In this document: positions 13,918 through 21,454 of the stretch, in pieces
Layout of the letters: every line of letters begins with the position of its first letter
How positions within the stretch are numbered: position 1 is the stretch's first letter
NCBI GenBank assembly: GCA_039931435.1
Contig: JBDTRY010000014.1
Coordinates: 1 to 38,239 of the forward strand
Source of the DNA: JBDTRY01 sp039931435
GTDB lineage: Bacteria > Acidobacteriota > Thermoanaerobaculia > Gp7-AA8
DNA length: 38,239 bases
Reading direction: 5' to 3'
Translations under genes and position numbers: made by a program
The notes under the pieces: generated by a model
Told to the model about the DNA's origin: nothing
The model's input: only the letters and a program-made list of their open reading frames with translations
Database searches by the model: none

Positions 13918-16833
13918 GTGAGACGACTCGTAGTGACTCTGCTGCTTCTGAGTGGCGTTCCCGCGCTTGCGCAACAGGGTGCCACCATCGACATGACGGG
14001 CCGTGTCTCCGCTGCCGGACAGCCCCTTGCGGGTGTGACCGTAACGCTTACTTCCGAAAGGCTGCAAGGAACTCGCGTGGCGATTACCGGAAAGAACGGC
14101 GGATTCCTCGTCCCCTTCCTTCCGCCCGGCAACTACGAGCTGCTGTTCGAGCTCGAAGGATTTTCGTCGCTCCGGAAAAGGGTCCGCGTGGCCCTCGGCG
14201 CGACAGCGCATGTCGAGGTTCGGCTCGAGATCACGGCGCTCCAGGAGACGATGATCGTCGACTCACCGGATCCCCGGATCCCGGCTGGCACCTCGATCGG
14301 GACCACGTTCCGAGCTGCCGAGATCGACCTCCTGCCCGTGGGGCGCGATGTGCGATCCATCGTCCTGCTTTCACCGAGTGCCAGTGGGGAGGAGTCGCTC
14401 ATGATCGCCGGCGCGCCGTCATGGGACAGCCTGTTTCTGGTCGATGGCGTGGTGGCGAATGAGTATCAGACGGGGCAGCCGCATCCGATCGTGTTCGAGG
14501 ACGCGATTCAGGAGGTCGTCGTCTTGAGCGGAGGGATCTCCGCGGAGTACGGCCGCTTCACGGGCGGTGTGGTCAGCACGATCACGAAATCGGGAGGCAA
14601 CGAGTTCCACGGTTCACTCCGCGATCGGGTGACAAATGGTGCGTGGCAGGCACGCACTCCCTGGTCCGGCGAGCCCTCGGCGCTGAACGCAACGAATCAC
14701 GCTGTTGAGGGAACTCTGGGAGGGTTTTTTCTGCGCGACCGGCTCTGGTTCTTCCTCGCTGCGCGCGATGCGCAGAGTTCGGCGCGTCGGTTCACGAACT
14801 TCACCAATGTCCGTTATCAGTCGGATACCAACGACCAGCGTGGAGAAGCCAAGCTGACAGCGCGGCTCTCACCGAGGCATTCGCTGATCGGCTCTTTCGT
14901 GACGAGCTCGATCGCGGAGACGAACGTCACCGCCCGATCTCCAACGGGAGTGCTCGATCGGGAAACCTTGATCCCCGAGCGGCGCCAGCCGCTCCGTTTC
15001 CTGGCCCTGACATCCACCAGCGTGCTTCCGGCTCAATGGTTCACCGAGGTTCAGTATTCGACCAGGAGCGCGGCGCTCCGCGGAAACGGCGGCCGGTCGA
15101 CGGACAGGATTCTCGGCACTCTCCTCATGGTGCGCGGTTTGAACGCGACCGCCAACGCGCCGATGGGGTGCGGAATCTGCGGCGACGATCGACGTGACAG
15201 CACCGCCTGGTCCGCTAAAGCTTCGCACTATCGAAACACGGGCCTGGGGAACCATACGCTCGTGCTCGGAGCCGATGGATTTCGCGAGAACCGCCAGAAT
15301 CGCGGAACGCGTTCGTCGAGCGAGTTCTCGATCCAGACGGGGGCGGCGCGAGTCATCGGCTCGGAAGCCTATCCGTTGTTTGGCGCCGGCACGCTCATCT
15401 TCTGGACGCCCTACTATGTCGGAGAGCGCGGCAGCGACCTCGGAAGCACCAGCGCTTTCCTCAGCGATCGCTGGGAGCTCAACCCGCGATTCACGCTCAA
15501 TATCGGCTTGCGCTACGACCGTAATCGAGCCCGGGACGCCCTCGGCCGCGCGATCTCCGATGATTACGGAATCAGCCCGCGGCTGAGCGCGGCCTGGGAT
15601 CTGCGCGCCGACGGACGTCAGCGGCTGCTGGCGGGGTACGGACGCTACGCCGCAAAGATTCTGGAAGGGGGAGGTTCGCCGCAGCAGGCGGGAGTCTTCA
15701 ACCAGTTCGTCTGGCGTTACGCCGGTCCGGAAATCAATTCCCTGTCGACGGCCGCGGATCGTCTCCTGTCCACGAGGGAGGCGATGGAAAGGCTCTTCGC
15801 CTGGTTCGACTCAGTTGGCGGAGTGGAAGGCCGCGATTTCCTGACGGGAATCACCAATCCTGATTCCAGCGGTGACTTCAACGGCTCGCTGCGCTCGCCG
15901 GCTGTCGACGAATGGTCGGTTGGATATCTGGTGCAGGGGACCTCCGGAACGGTGCGATTGGACTACGTGGCTCGCGACTGGAAACACTTCTACGCGGCGC
16001 GTGTTGATACTACGACGGGCCAACGCCAGGACTCGCTCGGGAACACGCTCGACGTGGCGCAGTTCGTCAACGATGACGACGGAACGGTCCGAACGTACCA
16101 TGCGCTCCAGCTTCAGGGATCATGGCAGCGCGGCTCGCTGAGCGCCGGAGGCGGATATAGCCTCTCCAGTCTGCGGGGGAATGACGAAGGGGAAGATGGA
16201 GTCGACTCTGCCGCTCCGCGCAATAAGCCCCTCGCTCTCTGGTATCCGGAGCTTCTCGGATACGCACAACGGCGACCTATCGGATACCTGAGGCAGGATC
16301 AGCGGCACCGCGCAAGAGTGTGGCTGACGTGGGGAGGTACGGTTGGCCGCGGCTCGCTCCATATCGCGCTCCTGCAGAGATTCGATTCAGGAACCCCGTA
16401 CTCTGCAGTGGCGGACATCGATCCGACCGGCCGCAGTGGTCCCTTCGACGGCGTGCCACAGAATCCGGGTTATGCGTTGAACCTTCCCACCGTCGCTCCC
16501 TACTTTTTCAGCAAGCGTGGGGCTTTCCGCACCGATGACGTGTGGAGTACAGATCTCGGCATCGGATGTGAGCTCGCTGGTCGCCTTCGGCCGCTGTTGA
16601 GGATCGAAGTGTTCAACCTTCTCAATCGCGCGGCCGTCGTTTCACCCGGCACGGAAGTGCTCACGCGCCGCAGCGCGGGGGCCAGCTCCGGTCTGCGCAC
16701 GTTCAATCCCTTAACCGAGAAGCCGATCGAAGGTGTGCATTACGTGCGCTCGGCAAGCTTCGGCCTGCCAACCGGCCCGGAGTCGTATCAGGCTCCGCGA
16801 CGCTTTCAGATTTCTGTTGGAGTGCGCTTCTAA
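13918..16833 (+). CDS. Oar-like TonB-dependent receptor with carboxypeptidase-regulatory domain
   Basis: An outer-membrane protein of about 971 residues. A signal peptide (RRLVVTLLLLSGVPALAQQ) is followed by a CarboxypepD_reg-like Ig-type domain (GRVSAAGQPLAGVTVTLTS through LPPGNYELLFELEGF). Next is a plug domain with the phrases FLVDGVVANEY and EVVVLSGGISAEYGRFTGGVVSTITKSGG (split here by position). A long beta-barrel follows, ending RRFQISVGVRF with the C-terminal aromatic residue needed for barrel insertion. Such receptors are abundant in Acidobacteria and related phyla and import or bind large substrates, but the ligand is not predictable. I chose GTG 13918 because the signal peptide begins there; the ribosome site is weak. 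No TonB box is obvious. The 3' end faces the kinase gene with a 12-base gap. Confidence 0.9.
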   Translation: MRRLVVTLLLLSGVPALAQQGATIDMTGRVSAAGQPLAGVTVTLTSERLQGTRVAITGKNGGFLVPFLPPGNYELLFELEGFSSLRKRVRVALGATAHVEVRLEITALQETMIVDSPDPRIPAGTSIGTTFRAAEIDLLPVGRDVRSIVLLSPSASGEESLMIAGAPSWDSLFLVDGVVANEYQTGQPHPIVFEDAIQEVVVLSGGISAEYGRFTGGVVSTITKSGGNEFHGSLRDRVTNGAWQARTPWSGEPSALNATNHAVEGTLGGFFLRDRLWFFLAARDAQSSARRFTNFTNVRYQSDTNDQRGEAKLTARLSPRHSLIGSFVTSSIAETNVTARSPTGVLDRETLIPERRQPLRFLALTSTSVLPAQWFTEVQYSTRSAALRGNGGRSTDRILGTLLMVRGLNATANAPMGCGICGDDRRDSTAWSAKASHYRNTGLGNHTLVLGADGFRENRQNRGTRSSSEFSIQTGAARVIGSEAYPLFGAGTLIFWTPYYVGERGSDLGSTSAFLSDRWELNPRFTLNIGLRYDRNRARDALGRAISDDYGISPRLSAAWDLRADGRQRLLAGYGRYAAKILEGGGSPQQAGVFNQFVWRYAGPEINSLSTAADRLLSTREAMERLFAWFDSVGGVEGRDFLTGITNPDSSGDFNGSLRSPAVDEWSVGYLVQGTSGTVRLDYVARDWKHFYAARVDTTTGQRQDSLGNTLDVAQFVNDDDGTVRTYHALQLQGSWQRGSLSAGGGYSLSSLRGNDEGEDGVDSAAPRNKPLALWYPELLGYAQRRPIGYLRQDQRHRARVWLTWGGTVGRGSLHIALLQRFDSGTPYSAVADIDPTGRSGPFDGVPQNPGYALNLPTVAPYFFSKRGAFRTDDVWSTDLGIGCELAGRLRPLLRIEVFNLLNRAAVVSPGTEVLTRRSAGASSGLRTFNPLTEKPIEGVHYVRSASFGLPTGPESYQAPRRFQISVGVRF

Positions 16834-16845
16834 CCGATTACGCAC

Positions 16846-19542
16846 TCATCCCAAGCCGACGCGCCTGACCAATTCATCAAAGCGCGGGTCGGGGCGTAGG
16901 GAGTCGAGGCCTGGTTCCACCTTCAGGAACATCATCCAATACTCGCGTGCTCGATACGATTGCTCCAGGTACTTAAACGCCTGATCCTTGTTCCCCACCT
17001 TGGCTTGCTCAATGGCGCCCTGGAAATAAAGGCTTCCGCGAGCCGCCCGGAAGCTCATCGCATCGCGTCGCCTGGCCCGCTCGCGCAACAGGCCCGGCCA
17101 ACCCGAGGTTTGATAGGCTGTCCGATAAGCCTGAATCTCTTCCTCTGGTTCCTTATACAGGGCTTTCATCTTCATCAACCACTCGAACGCTTCAGAGTAA
17201 TTGCCCTGCATTTCCAGTGTGCTAATGAGCCAATTGTAAGGAGCACCAAACCCCTTATCCATTGCCACCACTCGTTTGAACTGCGTGACGGCTTCCGGAT
17301 AGCGCCGGGCATAATACAAACACATACCGTACTGCCGCTGACTGGCGAGGGATGTTGGCTCGAGATCGATGGCGGACTTGACTTCAGCGATTGCTGCGTC
17401 AGAGCGTCCCTGGCCGTTCAGGTAACGCGAATAGTAGAGATGGGCCAACGACGAATTCGCGTCTAGTGCGACTGCTCGTTCGCATTCCCGACGTGCTGTG
17501 TCGAAATCCCATTCGTACGACATTTTGTTCGAGCACAAAACGCTGTGTGCTTCAGCCAGATTGTCGTCCAGGGCCAACGCTTTGTTTACCGCTTCCATCG
17601 ATCTCTGATACTGCGTGTGAGGGTTGCCGCTGAAATCAGCGAGATGCGCGTTAGCCTTGCCCGCCCATGCCCGCGCGTAATTCGGGTCAAGCCGGACGGC
17701 CTGCTCCAAAACTGCAACCGCCTCTTGCGCGTCCGCTGGACTTCTCTTGCCGATCAGATACATCCCTTGCAGATAGAGGCGATACGCCTCTTCATTGGTC
17801 GTACCGCGTCGCGCTTCGCGGCCGCTTGACGTCGTGGCGAATCGCGCCGACAAGTTGTTTTCCACCTCGCCCGCAATCGCATCCTGCATGGCAAAGATAT
17901 CCGCTGTGCCTTTTTCGCCCTTATAGGTCTCTTCAATCTGACCATTCGCCACGTTAAAAAGCTGTGAGGTGATGCGGATTTTTCCACCCGCCAATTGATA
18001 ATTCGACGCCAGAACATAATCAACCTCCTGCTCACGCCCTGCGGCGATCGGATCCTGCTCGATGTCGGCATATTTTCGAGTGGCGCTCAGAGAGCGGACA
18101 CTGAGTCCCTGCATAGAACTGAGCCGGAGAATCAAGGCGTCCGCAATGCCGAGCTCGTACAACTGATCGCGGTTCGATGTATTGATCGGCCTGAGCGGCA
18201 GGACAGCGATCGATGTTTTCTCCACGATGCTCGACGCTGTAGTTTTTGCGGGGAGAAAATAGGAACCGAGTCCTATTGCGCCGACGAGCAGCGTCAGGAG
18301 CCCAATCACCGTAAGCGCTTTATGCCGCGGGATTGATCCTGAAAACGCCAGTTGCGAATCCGAGGATTGCTTGTTCGTGTCGCCCTTCGCTCTTGCAGCT
18401 TCCAACACTCTCGCCTGGTCGCCGGGGGAACCGGAGCGTACCGATGGCTCACCTGACTTCACGGCTTCTCTCATGTGCTTTAGATCGGTGAGCACTTCTT
18501 TCATCGTGTGAAAACGCTCATCAGGATTTTTGCGCAGCAGTTTGAAAATGATTCTCTGCACTTCAACGGGCTGGTCGACAGTAAAGCTTGAAAGTGGCTG
18601 CGGCTCGGCGTTGATCAGATTGGCGAATGTTTCGGAAATCGTAGCTCCGGCAAAAGGCGTTCTGCCGGCCAGCATTTCGTGCATCATCACGCCCAGACTG
18701 AAAATGTCGGTACGTTGGTCGACCGGTTCGCCTTTTGCCTGTTCCGGCGACATATAGTTCACCGTTCCCATGATCACGCCTTTCGCCGTCTGGTTTGGCT
18801 TCGCCGTATCGCCTTCCAGACCGGGCAGAGACTGTGGGTTCTGCTCGATGATCTTCGCCAGACCGAAATCCAGAATCTTCAGATAACCGTCGGGACGGAT
18901 CATGATGTTCTCCGGCTTGATGTCCCGGTGAATCAGATGCGCTTCGTGAGCCGTGCAAAGCGCGTTGGCGACCTGCACTGAGATGTCGAGCACTTCTGGT
19001 AATTGCAGCGGCGACTCGCTGATCATTTCACGCAGGGTCTTGCCTTCGATGAATTCACTGACGATGTAGTGCGCTTCGTCGCTCACGCCGATTTCGTGGA
19101 TGACCAGAATGTTCGGGTGATTCAATGCAGACGCGGCTTTTGCTTCCTGAATAAAGCGATCGAGATTCGATTCATGCTGACTGAACTGCGTGTTGAGGAT
19201 TTTGACGGCAACCTTTCGGTCGAGTCTTGTGTCCTCGGCCAGATAGACCTCTCCCATTCCGCCCACACCTATTAGAGATTCAATCCGGTAGTGAGATAGC
19301 TTCCGGCCCACGAGCAATGTTGCTCGAGCTTCGCCCAGAACTCTGGCAGCTACCTTCAAGGCGGGTTCTACGAGAAAGCTCCCGGCGTGATTGTGCGAGG
19401 CGATCAAAGACTCCACGTCGTCACGCAGCTCCGCGTCACCGGCGCAAGCCTGATTGAGAAATATCGCTTGCTGGTCTGCGTCGAGCTCAAGAGCGTGGTG
19501 ATACAGCTCGTTGATCTGCTGCCAACGCTCAGGCGTCATCAT
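16846..19542 (-). CDS. Membrane Ser/Thr protein kinase with FlgO/TolB-N-like and TPR output region
   Basis: An 898-residue protein. A short N-terminal helical region (1-75) precedes a complete Hanks-type kinase domain: Gly loop GVGGMGEVY (about 92-100), Lys114 in VAVKIL, HRDIKPEN with Asp207, DFG at 225-227, GTVNYMSPEQ and DIFSLGV. A Ser/Gly/Asp linker leads to one transmembrane helix (about 409-430). The extracytoplasmic part starts with a SIAVLPLRPI...ELGIADALILRLS region like the nucleotide-binding fold seen in TPR-type adenylate cyclases and FlgO-like proteins, followed by about eight TPR-like repeats to the end. Its ATG overlaps the end of the sigma-factor gene by 14 bases, so the two form an operon. 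Partners and signal are unknown. By eye the locus is less GC-rich than its neighbours (not measured). Confidence 0.95.
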   Translation of the reverse strand: MMTPERWQQINELYHHALELDADQQAIFLNQACAGDAELRDDVESLIASHNHAGSFLVEPALKVAARVLGEARATLLVGRKLSHYRIESLIGVGGMGEVYLAEDTRLDRKVAVKILNTQFSQHESNLDRFIQEAKAASALNHPNILVIHEIGVSDEAHYIVSEFIEGKTLREMISESPLQLPEVLDISVQVANALCTAHEAHLIHRDIKPENIMIRPDGYLKILDFGLAKIIEQNPQSLPGLEGDTAKPNQTAKGVIMGTVNYMSPEQAKGEPVDQRTDIFSLGVMMHEMLAGRTPFAGATISETFANLINAEPQPLSSFTVDQPVEVQRIIFKLLRKNPDERFHTMKEVLTDLKHMREAVKSGEPSVRSGSPGDQARVLEAARAKGDTNKQSSDSQLAFSGSIPRHKALTVIGLLTLLVGAIGLGSYFLPAKTTASSIVEKTSIAVLPLRPINTSNRDQLYELGIADALILRLSSMQGLSVRSLSATRKYADIEQDPIAAGREQEVDYVLASNYQLAGGKIRITSQLFNVANGQIEETYKGEKGTADIFAMQDAIAGEVENNLSARFATTSSGREARRGTTNEEAYRLYLQGMYLIGKRSPADAQEAVAVLEQAVRLDPNYARAWAGKANAHLADFSGNPHTQYQRSMEAVNKALALDDNLAEAHSVLCSNKMSYEWDFDTARRECERAVALDANSSLAHLYYSRYLNGQGRSDAAIAEVKSAIDLEPTSLASQRQYGMCLYYARRYPEAVTQFKRVVAMDKGFGAPYNWLISTLEMQGNYSEAFEWLMKMKALYKEPEEEIQAYRTAYQTSGWPGLLRERARRRDAMSFRAARGSLYFQGAIEQAKVGNKDQAFKYLEQSYRAREYWMMFLKVEPGLDSLRPDPRFDELVRRVGLG

Positions 19543-20113
19543 TCGTCCGTTCGCCCAACTCTCGGTAGAGCCAGGCCTGGGCCACGCTCCAATTCCGCAT
19601 CACTGTGCGGGATGAAATCTTCAACACCTCAGCGGTTTCTTCCACACTCAGTCCGCCGAAGAAACGCAGTTCAACGATGCGGCCCTGGCGCGCGTCGATT
19701 GCGGTCAGTCTCTCCAGCGCATCGTCCAGCGCTATGAAATCCTCATCACGCTCGACAGTAACGCCTGCCGCCTCCGCCAGCGACACGTTTCGCGCCTCCC
19801 CTCCACGCTTGGCATAGTGCCGCGAGCGGGCAAAGTCAACCAGGATCCGGCGCATCATCTGCGCAGCCACTCCAAAAAAGTGCGCGCGGTTCTGCCACTG
19901 GACGTTCTTCCAGTCAATGAGCCGGAGGTACGCTTCATTGACCAGCTCCGTGGTCTGCAGAGTGTGCCCCGCACGTTCGCCACGCATGTAGTGACTGGCC
20001 AGTCGATGGAGCTCCTCGTAAACGAGCGGAGCCAACTCATCAAGAGCTTCCGGCTTGCCATCACTCCAGGCCCGGAGCAGTTTGGTCAACTGATGAGGCG
20101 AGGGCTTGATCAT
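19529..20113 (-). CDS. ECF-type RNA polymerase sigma factor
   Basis: A 194-residue sigma factor. Region 2 is LAPLVYEELHRLASHYMRGER...TELVNEAYLRL and HFFGVAAQMMRRILVDFAR. Region 4 is VELRFFGGLSVEETAEVLKISSRTVMRNWSVAQ with its helix-turn-helix. The spacing and the MMRRILVDFAR phrase match the ECF group common in Acidobacteria and Planctomycetes that is encoded beside Ser/Thr kinases and uses no classical anti-sigma factor. The immediately following, overlapping gene is such a kinase, so phosphorylation may control this factor (inference from context). The start at 20113 has a modest AGGG ribosome site. Confidence 0.95.
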   Translation of the reverse strand: MIKPSPHQLTKLLRAWSDGKPEALDELAPLVYEELHRLASHYMRGERAGHTLQTTELVNEAYLRLIDWKNVQWQNRAHFFGVAAQMMRRILVDFARSRHYAKRGGEARNVSLAEAAGVTVERDEDFIALDDALERLTAIDARQGRIVELRFFGGLSVEETAEVLKISSRTVMRNWSVAQAWLYRELGERTNDDA

Positions 20114-20712
20114 CGGAACCCTATGGACGGTGGGTAAGCTTAGCTGTACCTCGGATTATGTCATTTTGCCGGGCGCCAGTCAGATAGCCGTTGCGTCCTC
20201 CGTACTGCTCAATCCGGTATCGCGACGGGACTTAGTTCGGAGGGCGTTCCGGAAATCAAGTGGGCTGAAGACGGAAACACTGTCCGGTCGTCCCCAACGA
20301 GCGGCAGAACCTGGCTCCCTGGAAGCCGCCCCGCCAGCTCGAAAAATGCTCTGTCTAACCGCCGACCACAACTTCTCCACCGGTTCCTGGTCTCCGCCGG
20401 ACCGATGGAAAGGCAACTGGAACATTGAGGAAACCGCTTGCCAGGCTGCTCGTGAATCATCCCTCGATCGCTGGTTTCTATCTCTAGCTCACGCGAAGAG
20501 CTGAGGCGGGCCGAATGAATCAAGACGGTCGTTCAGCCGGATTCATTCTGACCCTCAATCCCGTCATCTCAGAAAGTGACTCTTGCAGGGTATGGCAGTT
20601 TTCCGACGCCTTTCGCGCCTTGATAGGTAGAACAACAGTTCGCTGGGGCCTAGACAGCCGATCGTGCTACAGCCGCCGCGTGGATCGCACGGCCGTAAAA
20701 AGGAGAACCTCA
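20114..20712. other. Long divergent intergenic region
   Basis: About 600 bases lie between the sigma-factor start (minus) and the lipoprotein start (plus). I see no gene: the open frames here lack ribosome sites and recognisable protein character. It must contain the promoters of both divergent units. I could not assign reliable -35/-10 pairs. The AAGGAG site of the lipoprotein lies at 20699-20704. Confidence 0.5.
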
Positions 20713-21396
20713 ATGGTCAATCAACGAAGAGCACGGATCATGAAGGCGGATCACAGACTGAAGTCGCTCTCCGGCGTAGTGATGGTGCTGCTTCTCCTCG
20801 GCTGCAACGGGGAATCGCCCACGGCGCCAACGGCGCAACCGCCGGTGGCATCAACCTCCGACGTGGCCGCATGGGTTCGGTCCAAGTCAGGCGCTTGTCT
20901 CGAGGGTGCGGTGGTCGAAGTGCTGGATGGCATTCGGGCCGGAATGAAGGCGACACAGCCCAACTGTGGAGCGCTCAACGATGGCCCCGGCGTTTCCTTC
21001 GTACTGCCGACGGGCATCAGCGTGCGCCTGCGCGCATCGAAGGACGGCTATCAGGCGCGCGAAATTACGGTAGTCCCGGGTACAACACCAGGAGGAACGC
21101 AGATCGTACTCTCGCCGGTGGGATCAACCTCCGACGTGGCCGCGTGGGTTCTGTCCGTGTCAGGCGCTTGTCTCGAGGGCGCGGTCGTCGAAGTGCTGGA
21201 TGGCACTCGGGCCGGAATGAAGGCGACACAGTCCAACTGTGAAGCGATCTACGATGGCGGCGGGGTTCTCATCGGACTGCCGACGGACGTCAGCGTGCGC
21301 CTGCGCGCATCGAAGGACGGCTATCAGTCGCAGGAAATTACGGTAGTTCCGGGTACAACACCAGAAGGATCGTTTTTCGTACTCACGCCGCAGTAG
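20713..21396 (+). CDS. Lipoprotein of two tandem 91-residue repeats
   Basis: A 227-residue protein. After MVNQRRARIMKADHRLK comes a hydrophobic stretch ending in the lipobox LLLGC, then a Pro/Thr linker (SPTAPTAQPP). Two nearly identical repeats of 91 residues follow, each with TSDVAAWV, SGACLEGAVVEVLDG, AGMKATQ.NC, VRLRASKDGYQ and EITVVPGTTP. The pattern of a secreted Ig-like fold with a KDGY.....V motif resembles carboxypeptidase-regulatory or PEGA-type domains. Each repeat has two Cys (ACLEG and SNC/PNC), likely forming a disulfide. The start has AAGGAG eight bases upstream; ATG 20740 is a fallback. It is followed 58 bases later by the kelch protein gene. The function is unknown. Confidence 0.85.
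   Translation: MVNQRRARIMKADHRLKSLSGVVMVLLLLGCNGESPTAPTAQPPVASTSDVAAWVRSKSGACLEGAVVEVLDGIRAGMKATQPNCGALNDGPGVSFVLPTGISVRLRASKDGYQAREITVVPGTTPGGTQIVLSPVGSTSDVAAWVLSVSGACLEGAVVEVLDGTRAGMKATQSNCEAIYDGGGVLIGLPTDVSVRLRASKDGYQSQEITVVPGTTPEGSFFVLTPQ
20841..21386. repeat. Tandem DNA duplication inside the lipoprotein gene, period 273 bp
   Basis: Unit 1 is 20841-21113 and unit 2 is 21114-21386. Long blocks are identical or nearly so, for example CGGGCCGGAATGAAGGCGAC and GGTACAACACCAG. The period of 273 bases is exactly 91 codons, so the frame is kept. The high DNA similarity points to a recent duplication or ongoing gene conversion. Confidence 0.9.
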
Positions 21397-21454
21397 AAAT
21401 GCGAGCGAGACAGACGCCATGCGCGTGGTCTCGAGAAACCAGGAGGACGCTCGC

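Noticed and set aside
13676..13921. Open frame with SGVYFGLIPTADEE, faintly like the GVYLGL.P region of IS110 transposases
   Set aside because: Only about a dozen residues match and nothing around them supports an IS110 element; too weak to call.
20106..20504. 132-codon open frame in the gap upstream of the lipoprotein
   Set aside because: No ribosome site, no recognisable protein features, and it overlaps the start of the sigma-factor gene on the other strand.
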